Assembly (NCBI GenBank): GCA_015061145.1
Contig: SUXD01000009.1
Location: 1 to 64,000, forward strand
Direction of reading: 5' to 3'
Origin: Bacteroidales bacterium
GTDB lineage: Bacteria; Bacteroidota; Bacteroidia; Bacteroidales; Paludibacteraceae
DNA length: 64,000 nt
Position 1 is the first letter of the stretch. Each line of letters begins with the position of its first letter. A program made the translations under genes and the position numbers. The notes beneath the pieces were generated by a model, which worked only from the letters and a program-made list of their open reading frames with translations, was not told the DNA's origin and made no database searches. Below, in pieces: positions 7,323 to 15,621 of this stretch.

Positions 7323-8883
7323 TATTAAAACATCAGAACAGAATAAGGATGTCGTTCGCAAACTAACGGCAAAACTACCAACAGGAACAAGCGAAAACGT
7401 AATCGCAAGAATTGCATTGGCTTATTCATTGGAAAGTGGCAAAAAATTTTCTTCTTCGGAATTTAACTGTTATGATTCAAAAGGAAAAGAGTATAAAGAC
7501 CATATTCTTTTCGACCCCAAGTACAGGGATTTATACATTGCTTTGATTTGTCAGCATTACGGCATCTATAAAACAGACGAGAATATACCAAAATATGTAA
7601 AACTGCATATTGACCATGGTCTTGAATTAATGGACAAACTTTTTGAAGGCAGCAACAACTATACTATCATTGATTTTTTAATTGACAATTTGGATACGGG
7701 AATTGCTCATTTGGAAAGTCATTCTGAATATGGTTCCGTTAAAAACAATAGTCAAAATATTGATAAAACAGTATTTGGAGAGCCTATAAAGATTTCGTTG
7801 GGTAATAAATTGGGTACAAACGAAGAAATAGTATTAGGTTTTAACAATACCGAGTTGTACAATAATAATCATATTGCTATTGCAGGAAATTCTGGAACAG
7901 GGAAAACTCAATTTGCGCTTTATTTATTGCGCGAAATAAGCAATCTGTCAAACCATCTAGTAAATTTCATTTATTTGGATTTTAAAGGATTAAAGGACGA
8001 TGATATAAAACAAATGGCTACTTTCTTTGAAAAAACCAGAACAACATTCATTGATGTACCCAATACACCCTTCCCTATAAACCCATTATCGTTTGTCGAT
8101 TGTTTTAATGACACAAACAAATCGATGGGCATTGATAAGTTCACCGACATTATATGCAAGTATTCAAATCTAGGACAAAAACAGAAAGGAAATCTTCGAA
8201 CAGCAATTAAGGAATGTTTTGAAGAAAAAAAACCTGGAGAATATCCAAATTTCAAAGAAATAAACGAAAAACTACTTGAAGTCGTTGGCGACAAAAGAGA
8301 CTCTCTTACTGAAATAATAGATGATTTAAGTCGTTACAATGTTTTTTCGGAAGAAAAAAATGCCAACAATTTCATAAATCAAAATATATATTTGTCTTTG
8401 TCGGGTGATTTGTCTGTATCTGTGAGATTTACATCTTTATTCTTAATAATAAATTACATTTACAATGTATTTATGAATATGGAGAACACGGGGGTAGAGA
8501 ATGGTTGTAGAGCAATGCGTTATGTTCTTTTAATAGATGAAGCACACGTTATTTTCAAGGAAAAGAAATATCACGATATTTTGGAAAAAATACTACGTGA
8601 AATACGTTCGAAAGGAGTTTCTGTAGTTTTGCTTTCACAAGGTGTTGAGGAATTTAATCAGTCTGCATTTGATTTTTCATCGATGTGTGAAATTTCATTT
8701 ATGTTTGATGTGAAGGACAAAAACAATACAAAAGCGATAAATAAGTTTTTAGGAATCAGTGAATCAGATGGAGCAAAAGCCTATCGTAGCCTCGAAAAAA
8801 TACAGAAAGGACAGGCAATTTCTAATATGAAAGAATTTACAAAAGGAGAACTATTTGAGATAAAACAATTCTACAAAAATTGA
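7300..8883 (+). CDS. DndE domain fused to a HerA/FtsK-type ATPase
   Basis: A 527-residue fusion. Residues ~5-115 resemble DndE (DUF1832): INIKTSEQNKDVVRKL at the start, a CYDSKGKEY turn, LYIALICQHYG and KLHIDHGLELM, matching the order of conserved segments in stand-alone DndE, which is normally only about 110-130 residues. Residues ~155-527 form a RecA-fold HerA-like ATPase with Walker A GNSGTGKTQ (196-204), Walker B VLLIDEAH (409-416) and a LLSQG sensor (444-448). DndE is known to bind DNA; HerA-type proteins are hexameric DNA translocases, often paired with nucleases in defence. Here both parts are one polypeptide, overlapping dndD. A second ATG three codons in is also possible. No DndFGH restriction genes are present in the window. 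Confidence 0.85.
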   Translation: MSAMQQINIKTSEQNKDVVRKLTAKLPTGTSENVIARIALAYSLESGKKFSSSEFNCYDSKGKEYKDHILFDPKYRDLYIALICQHYGIYKTDENIPKYVKLHIDHGLELMDKLFEGSNNYTIIDFLIDNLDTGIAHLESHSEYGSVKNNSQNIDKTVFGEPIKISLGNKLGTNEEIVLGFNNTELYNNNHIAIAGNSGTGKTQFALYLLREISNLSNHLVNFIYLDFKGLKDDDIKQMATFFEKTRTTFIDVPNTPFPINPLSFVDCFNDTNKSMGIDKFTDIICKYSNLGQKQKGNLRTAIKECFEEKKPGEYPNFKEINEKLLEVVGDKRDSLTEIIDDLSRYNVFSEEKNANNFINQNIYLSLSGDLSVSVRFTSLFLIINYIYNVFMNMENTGVENGCRAMRYVLLIDEAHVIFKEKKYHDILEKILREIRSKGVSVVLLSQGVEEFNQSAFDFSSMCEISFMFDVKDKNNTKAINKFLGISESDGAKAYRSLEKIQKGQAISNMKEFTKGELFEIKQFYKN

Positions 8884-8950
8884 AAAAATAAGTGCAAATC
8901 TAATACGTGACAGTTTTCAAAATACTTGGCAATAAAAACAAACATACTGA

Positions 8951-8988
8951 AAATAAAAAAAGGCGCAGAAGCTTCACTCCTGCGCCTT
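8951..8988 (-). terminator. Intrinsic terminator of the GH71/99-like gene
   Basis: AAGGCGCAG (8960-8968) and CTGCGCCTT (8980-8988) form a 9-bp stem. Read on the minus strand it is followed by a run of T (plus-strand A 8954-8961), so it serves the convergent minus-strand gene; on the plus strand it has no T-run for the dnd operon. Confidence 0.8.
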
Positions 8989-9012
8989 GCCGTATTGTCA
9001 ATCGCCAATTAA

Positions 9013-11808
9013 TCAATCGTCAACTATCTTTTGGCCCAATATATTATATTCGACGCCATCTTTCAGAATTATCACTCGACCATTGCGGATAATCTTCTGC
9101 ACTTTCGACGTTGTGCCGTCTTCCGGCAGGTCACCAATCCCGACAGTGCCGTTCGCATAAATTGTTTTTGTCATCTGGTTATTGTTCATGTCGCTCTCTT
9201 CGAAAGTTCCGCCGTTGTCGTTCACCCAAGCCATCACAGTGTAGGTGGCATTCGGTCCGCATGTCCAATAAGCATTCGGTGTGCCGCCGTTTATTGTAAG
9301 GTCAACCGAAGCGCCTGCAGGGATAGACGCATAATGCGTATCGCTCCATGTAGCGCCGTCAACGCCTGTCACATGAAAACTCAATCCATGCTTCACATTA
9401 TTAGGAGTAGCAGCATCGCCCTGATTTTTGACAGTGGCATAGAAAGTCACATGGTCGCCCTCTTTAGGATTGGCTGGTGTCCAGAAGAAATCCGTCACTA
9501 TCATATCAGGTTTGCCAGTCACCGGTGCAGGTTCACCGTCCTCTATTATCACATCGTCGAAATACGCCGAGAAATTTCCGGCATTTCCTTTGTAGGCCAT
9601 CAGTATGCCCGAGATAGTCTTTCCCGTACAAGAGGTGCCCAGCGAAAATTCCACAAGCTCCATTGCGCCTGTTTGTGTCGATACCGTCACTACCGGCGAA
9701 CCATTCATATCGCTCAAACGGGTATTGTCGGAGAAAAGCAGATCCACAAATGCGTTTTTGCCATTTTCGTTGGAAGCGTATTTGTAGTAGCTGACTTTCA
9801 TGTTGTCTTTCACCACAATCTTCGTTTCGTTGGTTTTGTAGGCATAATCGGCGCCAGCGCTGGCATTACCCTCGAACAACACGCTATAATCGCCGCTACG
9901 GCGTTGCGCATTTTTCACTATTGCGCAGTTGGCGTTAGACATGTTGTTGTTTTTCAGCACACTGTTATTGTAGAAACAAGGGTCAACAGGCAAATCGATG
10001 CTATAGTCGGGTTGCTGCCCTTGTCCTTTTCCTGAACCATTCTTGTTGATGGTAGAAAGTTTGCTTTCGAAACTGTTACGGAAATACACCGGTCCTTCGG
10101 AATAAGGCACAGGCACCCCAGCAGTGAACGTCTTCTCGCCGCGAAGCACTTGTGCGGCATACGAAGCCAAACGCAGATAAAAGTCGCTCGAAACCCAGAT
10201 ACCGTCGCGTGAGAATGTCTCGAAATACTGATCTACTGGGATGTCGAAATAATCGACCGCACCCTTTATCAAGTTGGTACTTTCCTCGAACTCATCCACC
10301 ATAGCGAAATAAACGGAGTTCAAGCCCATTTCGTAGGCGTTGGTGATTTGCGCCCAAAGCAGTTCGCCGCCACGACGGAAATTCTGCAACAAGCGAAGGT
10401 CATCAGTAAGCCAGTTGGCACTGCCCGCAAACACCACAGGAAGATAATCCATGCCATTAGCATCGCAATAGGCTTTGTCGTTCAGCATTGTATTCTTGTA
10501 ATTTCTTGCACTGGCAATATCGCCGCCATAAACACCGACAGTCCAAGGCGAAACGCAATCAAGTTTCTTGTATGCAGTGGCATAAGCGCCGCCGCTGCTC
10601 CAGCCATTAGGCGTACCGCCTATCACATAACATCCTCTGGAATGCAGAAAATCTATGATACCGTTGTTCTGCTCGGGAGTAGCCATGTCGTAACCGATGC
10701 CCCATAGTTCCACAACCGGTTTGCCATCCACTGTAGCGTAATTATCCGAAGAAGTCAACGCGCGAATCTGCTCTATTTCATACACCCAGTCCATCTTGAT
10801 TCGTTGCACTATGGTAGCATCTGAACCGTTCAGATCGTAGCAAATATAGAACAAACGCCCTGTAGCTTCGCAAGCATTCTTGACATTCGTCAAGTGCGAT
10901 TTATCCGATTCGGTGACAGACTTGCCTATGCCACCCACAAAACGTTGCACAGCCACGCCGTCGAAACCGGCCGTTTGCATCCACTGCATCTGTTTGTTGA
11001 TGATATAAGCATCTTTGGAGTTGTAAAGTTTGGTTGGCTGTCCATTGCCCAAATTGCCAAAGTTCGTTGCATACATATAATTATCATCATACTCCGAGAT
11101 ATCAGGGAAACTCGACACATCTACACCATTGTACATGTGAAATCCGGGACCCGGCTTATGTCCGTATGTCCAGTGCACCCAGTCAGAATCGTTCGGACCG
11201 GCTTCGTGCCAAATCTGATAACCGCCGAATGAGCGTCCCTTGAACTGGTTGGAAGGCAAGTTCCGCTTGGCAGGAATCGGTTCGTTATCGGGGTCGAAAG
11301 TGCCAAACGCCAAGGCTATCTCCTTAATGTAGTTGTCGCTTCCGCTATATCCCAATCGGATATCACCGCCAGAGTTCATTGTTCCGCGGAAATTCGCATC
11401 GGTCAGCGCAACGATGGTTGTCACCCAACCGTCAGCATTCACTTTAGTGAAATCGGCGCCCGCGTAATCGCTGGACGTGCCGTTGTAATTGAACCAAAGC
11501 GCATTGGAATTGTTGCCGTAATAAGTGATTTTAATCATCACTTGCCGTTGCGAAGAAGGCACCGCATTGCGGTCGAACTTCACGTACATGAATTTCCCGG
11601 AAGGAATTTTACGACAGGCCGAACCACCCATAACAGCCGCCTCGGTGTAGGGTTCATCGTACGGATTGTCATTGGCGACATACGAAGCCGACTGGCTCGT
11701 ACTGTTCGCAAAATTAACATAAGCCACCGGCGTAGGGAAATTCAATGCCGCATACGACGAGAGCAAAGCCCCTGCCCAAAGCAAAGGGAGAAGTAAAAAT
11801 TTTTTCAT
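9013..11808 (-). CDS. Secreted GH71/99-like glycosidase with CARDB domain and short sorting tail
   Basis: A 931-residue exported multidomain protein. A signal peptide (residues 1-20) is followed by a beta-sandwich domain (~22-170), a catalytic-type region of the glycoside hydrolase 71/99-like superfamily (~185-560; GYQIWHEAGPND, MQTAGFDGVAVQRF, PVVELWGIGYD), a second beta-sandwich (~590-750), a CARDB domain (~755-885) with KPDMIVTDFFWTP and a terminal motif KIIRNGRVIILKDGVEYNI - LGQKI. That tail resembles the short form of T9SS-type C-termini common in Bacteroidales. The family includes endo-alpha-mannosidases and alpha-1,3-glucanases; which one applies here is unknown. It is monocistronic, with its own terminator. 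Confidence 0.75.
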   Translation of the reverse strand: MKKFLLLPLLWAGALLSSYAALNFPTPVAYVNFANSTSQSASYVANDNPYDEPYTEAAVMGGSACRKIPSGKFMYVKFDRNAVPSSQRQVMIKITYYGNNSNALWFNYNGTSSDYAGADFTKVNADGWVTTIVALTDANFRGTMNSGGDIRLGYSGSDNYIKEIALAFGTFDPDNEPIPAKRNLPSNQFKGRSFGGYQIWHEAGPNDSDWVHWTYGHKPGPGFHMYNGVDVSSFPDISEYDDNYMYATNFGNLGNGQPTKLYNSKDAYIINKQMQWMQTAGFDGVAVQRFVGGIGKSVTESDKSHLTNVKNACEATGRLFYICYDLNGSDATIVQRIKMDWVYEIEQIRALTSSDNYATVDGKPVVELWGIGYDMATPEQNNGIIDFLHSRGCYVIGGTPNGWSSGGAYATAYKKLDCVSPWTVGVYGGDIASARNYKNTMLNDKAYCDANGMDYLPVVFAGSANWLTDDLRLLQNFRRGGELLWAQITNAYEMGLNSVYFAMVDEFEESTNLIKGAVDYFDIPVDQYFETFSRDGIWVSSDFYLRLASYAAQVLRGEKTFTAGVPVPYSEGPVYFRNSFESKLSTINKNGSGKGQGQQPDYSIDLPVDPCFYNNSVLKNNNMSNANCAIVKNAQRRSGDYSVLFEGNASAGADYAYKTNETKIVVKDNMKVSYYKYASNENGKNAFVDLLFSDNTRLSDMNGSPVVTVSTQTGAMELVEFSLGTSCTGKTISGILMAYKGNAGNFSAYFDDVIIEDGEPAPVTGKPDMIVTDFFWTPANPKEGDHVTFYATVKNQGDAATPNNVKHGLSFHVTGVDGATWSDTHYASIPAGASVDLTINGGTPNAYWTCGPNATYTVMAWVNDNGGTFEESDMNNNQMTKTIYANGTVGIGDLPEDGTTSKVQKIIRNGRVIILKDGVEYNILGQKIVDD

Positions 11809-11982
11809 TTCAATCAGTATTTAAGATTTAAGTTCCGAAAGTTAGAAAAAAAAAGCTAAACGCAATAACCGTCCAGCCATTTTCTTTCTGAAAGAGGGAT
11901 ACTCGCCACTCTTTTTTCCAAAAACTCTGCATGATTTCTTTTCATTCTTGCCTTTTGTTTCGTTTTTCAAAAAAATATTTTT

Positions 11983-11990
11983 TAACTTTG
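11983..11990 (+). promoter_or_regulatory. -7 element of tig
   Basis: TAACTTTG matches TAnnTTTG about 68 nt before the tig start; T-rich sequence with TTTTG lies upstream (11953-11957), at slightly more than the usual spacing. Confidence 0.5.
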
Positions 11991-12058
11991 CAACTCATTT
12001 TGTAGCAATGTGACAAATTGGCTATTCCATTGAAAAACAATTTATTAAAAACAAAAAT

Positions 12059-13411
12059 ATGAATATCGAAAGACAAAACATCGACGAAGTTAACGTTGTG
12101 CTGACCATCAACATCGCCAAAAGCGACTATCAGGACAAAATGGCGCAAACACTGAAAGACTACCGTAAAAAGGCAAATGTACCTGGATTCCGTCCGGGAA
12201 TGGTGCCCACTGGCTTGCTGAAAAAAATGTACGGAAAAGCCATTTTGGTTGACGAAGTGAACAAAGCTGTTTCCGACGGTCTTTACAATTATATAAAAGA
12301 CAACAAAATGGAAGTGCTGGGCGAACCACTGCCTTCGAAAGACCAACCCGAGAACGATTTTTCGGACGAGAACGACTACACTTTCAAATTCGATGTGGCA
12401 CTCGCTCCCGAATTCAACATCAGTCTCACGGCAAAAGACAAAATGAAATTCTACGAAATTACCCCCGACGAAAAAATGATTGAGGGACAAATCAAATCAT
12501 ACACCGGACGCTTCGGCACTTACGAACAAGTTGACGTTGTTGAGGCCGACGATATGGTGAAAGGCAACATCGTAGAAATGAGCGGCAAAAAAGAGAAAGA
12601 AGACGGCGTGAAAGTAGAGAATGCCGTGCTTACCGCCGCATACATGAAAGACGAAAAAATCAAGAAACAATTCATCGGCGCAAAAAAAGGCGACAGCATC
12701 GTCTTCAACCCGAGCAAAGCATACGACGGCAACGAAGCTGAACTCGCTTCACTGCTCAGAATCAAGAAAGAAGATGTAAACGGATTCTCGTCTGATGTGA
12801 AAATCACCATCGAAGGCATCACACGCTACAAAGAGGCCGAAATCAACCAAGAGCTTTTCGACAAAGCATTCGGCAAAGACGCCGTGAAAAGCGAAGAAGA
12901 ATTCAAAGCAAAAATAACCGATGGCTTGAAAGAAAACCTGGCCGTTGAGTCACAGTTCAAATTCGCCGACGACGTGAAAGCACTCATCGCCAAAAAAATG
13001 GACAAACTCACATTCCCTGTTGATTTCTTGAAACGCTGGGTACTCGAAACAAACGAGAAAATGACCGCTGAAGAACTCGACAAGAATTTCGACCAAATGT
13101 TGAGCGACCTGAAATGGCAATTGGCAAAAGACAAGATTGCTAAAGAAAACGAAGTGAAAATCGAACAGGCCGACATCGAGAACTATGCGAAGAAAGTAGC
13201 AAAAATGCAATTCGCACAATACGGAATGATGAACACTCCAGAAGACATCCTCGAAAACTACTCAAAAGACATGCTGAAAAACAAAGATACAGCACGCAAT
13301 ATTTTCGAAAGAGTTTCGGAAGAGAAAGTAATCGAGGCTGTAAAGAACAAAGTCGCTGTTGAAAACAAATCCGTAACAATAGAAGAATTCAACAAATTGT
13401 TCGAAAAATAA
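12059..13411 (+). CDS. tig: Trigger factor, ribosome-associated chaperone and prolyl isomerase
   Basis: A 450-residue cytoplasmic chaperone that binds the ribosomal exit tunnel and nascent chains. The N-terminal ribosome-binding domain contains GFRPGMVP, the family's ribosome-binding signature region (GFRxGxxP), near residue 42. A degenerate PPIase-like domain follows (~150-250, GNIVEMSGK), then the helical C-terminal chaperone arms. The length is typical. It heads the conserved order tig-clpP-clpX; an inverted repeat lies between it and clpP, which could tune downstream expression. Confidence 0.92.
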   Translation: MNIERQNIDEVNVVLTINIAKSDYQDKMAQTLKDYRKKANVPGFRPGMVPTGLLKKMYGKAILVDEVNKAVSDGLYNYIKDNKMEVLGEPLPSKDQPENDFSDENDYTFKFDVALAPEFNISLTAKDKMKFYEITPDEKMIEGQIKSYTGRFGTYEQVDVVEADDMVKGNIVEMSGKKEKEDGVKVENAVLTAAYMKDEKIKKQFIGAKKGDSIVFNPSKAYDGNEAELASLLRIKKEDVNGFSSDVKITIEGITRYKEAEINQELFDKAFGKDAVKSEEEFKAKITDGLKENLAVESQFKFADDVKALIAKKMDKLTFPVDFLKRWVLETNEKMTAEELDKNFDQMLSDLKWQLAKDKIAKENEVKIEQADIENYAKKVAKMQFAQYGMMNTPEDILENYSKDMLKNKDTARNIFERVSEEKVIEAVKNKVAVENKSVTIEEFNKLFEK

Positions 13412-13431
13412 AAAAAATACAAATATATTTT

Positions 13432-13467
13432 GAAAGGTACGGAGCGTTTCTTAACTTCGTACCTTTC
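13432..13467 (+). terminator. Hairpin between tig and clpP (partial terminator or attenuator)
   Basis: GAAAGGTACG (13432-13441) and CGTACCTTTC (13458-13467) pair perfectly, extendable by three inner pairs. Only three T follow before ATGC, so termination is likely weak. The hairpin ends 28 nt before the clpP start. Confidence 0.45.
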
Positions 13468-13495
13468 TTTATGCAAACATTTAACACAACACACC

Positions 13496-14176
13496 ATGAA
13501 CAACAACGACTTTAAGAACTATGCGACAAAACATTTGCGCATGAACGGGCTCGCCCTCGATAAATACATTGACATCACAAGCAACTACATCTCGCCAAGC
13601 ATATTGGAAGAACGACAGCTGAATGTGACGCAAATGGATGTGTTCTCGCGACTGATGATGGACCGTATCATTTTCCTCGGCACACAAATCGACGACTATA
13701 CAGCCAATGTCATTCAAGCGCAGCTGCTCTACCTCGACTCTTCTGACCCAGGCAAAGACATCTCCATCTACCTGAACACTCCAGGAGGAAGCGTATATGC
13801 AGGACTGGGCATCTACGACACCATGCAGTTCATCGGCAGCAAGGTAGCCACCATTTGCACCGGCATGGCAGCTTCGATGGGCGCCGTACTGCTTGTGGCT
13901 GGCGAAAAAGGGAAACGCTCGGCGCTGAAACACTCGCGCGTGATGATTCATCAGCCGATGGGCGGCGCGCAAGGACAAGCCTCCGACATCGAAATCACCG
14001 CTCGCGAAATACAGAAACTCAAAAAAGAACTCTACACCATCATCGCCGAACATTCGGGCAACGATTATGACAAAATATATGCCGACAGCGACCGTGACTA
14101 CTGGATGACCGCCCAAGAAGCTAAAGAATACGGCATGATAGACCAAGTATTAACAAAAACAGCAGAGAAAAAATAA
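13496..14176 (+). CDS. clpP: ATP-dependent Clp protease proteolytic subunit
   Basis: A 226-residue serine peptidase that forms the double-ring chamber of the Clp protease. The start MNNNDFKNY was chosen because an upstream in-frame ATG lies on the hairpin before the gene. The catalytic triad is visible: Ser127 in GMAASMGA, His152 in IHQPMGG and Asp201 in DRDYWMT. YLNTPGGSV is the oligomer/active-site strand. The stop lies three bases before clpX, whose product unfolds substrates for it. Confidence 0.95.
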   Translation: MNNNDFKNYATKHLRMNGLALDKYIDITSNYISPSILEERQLNVTQMDVFSRLMMDRIIFLGTQIDDYTANVIQAQLLYLDSSDPGKDISIYLNTPGGSVYAGLGIYDTMQFIGSKVATICTGMAASMGAVLLVAGEKGKRSALKHSRVMIHQPMGGAQGQASDIEITAREIQKLKKELYTIIAEHSGNDYDKIYADSDRDYWMTAQEAKEYGMIDQVLTKTAEKK

Positions 14177-14179
14177 TAT

Positions 14180-15403
14180 ATGGGCAAACTGAATACCTGC
14201 AGTTTCTGCGGCAGAAGCGAGAAAGATGTGCCACTGCTCATCAGCGGCATCAACGGATTCATCTGTTCCGACTGCGTCGGCGCTGCTCAAGAGATTGTCA
14301 ACGAAAACATCAAGCACAAAAGCGGATTCGATGTTGACGCCAACAGTCTGCCCAAACCTGCCGAGATAAAGGATTTTCTCGACAAGTATGTCATCGGGCA
14401 AGACGAAGCGAAGAAGTTTCTCTCTGTGGCCGTCTACAACCACTACAAACGCATCTTGCAGAAAAAGCAGGACGATGAAGTGGAAATTGAGAAATCGAAC
14501 ATCATACTGGTAGGTTCGACAGGTACCGGCAAAACTTTGTTAGCCAAAACCATCGCGAAAAAAATCAATGTGCCATTCACCATTGTCGACGCCACCGTGC
14601 TCACCGAAGCCGGATACGTAGGCGAAGACATTGAAAGCATTCTCACACGTTTGCTGCAAGTGGCCGACTATAATGTGGAAGCCGCTGAAAGAGGCATCGT
14701 ATTCATCGACGAGATTGACAAAATAGCCAGAAAAGGCGACAATCCCTCTATCACACGCGACGTAAGCGGCGAAGGCGTACAACAAGGACTGCTGAAATTA
14801 TTGGAAGGCTCCGTTGTGCTGGTGCCGCCACAAGGCGGTCGGAAACACCCCGACCAGAAAATGATAGCGGTGAACACACAGAACATCTTGTTCATCTGCG
14901 GAGGCGCATTCGACGGCATTGAGAAGAAAATTGCCGCAAGGCTCAACACACGCACCGTGGGATACACCGCAGCGCAAAAATCGGCAGAGGTAGACAAGAA
15001 CAACATGCTGCAGTATGTCAGTCCTCAAGATCTGAAATCATTCGGGCTCATCCCTGAAATCATCGGCCGACTGCCTATCCTCACCTACCTGAAGCCTCTA
15101 GACCGCGACGCATTGCGCAAGATACTTACCGAGCCGAAGAACTCCATCATACGGCAATACGTGAAACTTTTCCAGATGGACAATGTAGAACTGACCTTCG
15201 ACGACGAAACACTTGATTTCATTGTGGACAAATCCATCGAATACAAATTAGGCGCACGCGGACTTCGCTCCATCGTTGAAACCATCATGATGGACGCCAT
15301 GTTCTCCACACCGTCGGAGAAAGTGGACCATCTGAACATCACACTCGCCTACGCCCAAGAAAAAATAGGCAAAGCGAACCTGAACAGACTGAAAAACGAA
15401 TAA
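14180..15403 (+). CDS. clpX: ATP-dependent Clp protease ATP-binding subunit ClpX
   Basis: A 407-residue AAA+ unfoldase. The N-terminal zinc-binding domain has Cys7, Cys10, Cys29 and Cys32. Walker A GSTGTGKT is at 112-119 and Walker B VFIDEIDK near 175; the GYVGEDIES pore-loop region sits between them, and a C-terminal sensor-2 region has [10 protein letters not shown]. It delivers unfolded substrates to ClpP. It is co-directional with clpP, three bases downstream, and is followed by a strong terminator. Confidence 0.95.
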   Translation: MGKLNTCSFCGRSEKDVPLLISGINGFICSDCVGAAQEIVNENIKHKSGFDVDANSLPKPAEIKDFLDKYVIGQDEAKKFLSVAVYNHYKRILQKKQDDEVEIEKSNIILVGSTGTGKTLLAKTIAKKINVPFTIVDATVLTEAGYVGEDIESILTRLLQVADYNVEAAERGIVFIDEIDKIARKGDNPSITRDVSGEGVQQGLLKLLEGSVVLVPPQGGRKHPDQKMIAVNTQNILFICGGAFDGIEKKIAARLNTRTVGYTAAQKSAEVDKNNMLQYVSPQDLKSFGLIPEIIGRLPILTYLKPLDRDALRKILTEPKNSIIRQYVKLFQMDNVELTFDDETLDFIVDKSIEYKLGARGLRSIVETIMMDAMFSTPSEKVDHLNITLAYAQEKIGKANLNRLKNE

Positions 15404-15419
15404 AAAGAAAAAAATGCCG

Positions 15420-15464
15420 CGCAAGCGTAACTCCCCTTAAATGAGGAGTTACGCTTGCGTTTTT
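15420..15464 (+). terminator. Intrinsic terminator after clpX
   Basis: A perfect 15-bp stem, CGCAAGCGTAACTCC (15420-15434) and GGAGTTACGCTTGCG (15445-15459), with a 10-nt loop and five T. Confidence 0.9.
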
Positions 15465-15540
15465 CTGGCACTTGCACACACAAAAAAACGTATAAGAAAA
15501 AATATTTTTCATGAAAATTCTTTTTCATACGAAAAATAAT

Positions 15541-15548
15541 TATATTTG
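15541..15548 (+). promoter_or_regulatory. -7 element of recQ
   Basis: TATATTTG matches TAnnTTTG; it lies about 75 nt before the recQ start, downstream of the clpX terminator. Confidence 0.45.
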
Positions 15549-15621
15549 TTATTGCATTACGAACGAGTTTCTGTGAGAAACGACTTCGTGAAAACACTAT
15601 TCATTGCAGAGACACAAATAA

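Noticed and set aside
3537-8960. Integrase-bounded mobile element carrying the dnd-like genes
   Set aside because: Composition suggests transfer, but no integrase, transposase, tRNA target or flanking direct repeat could be found at either edge.
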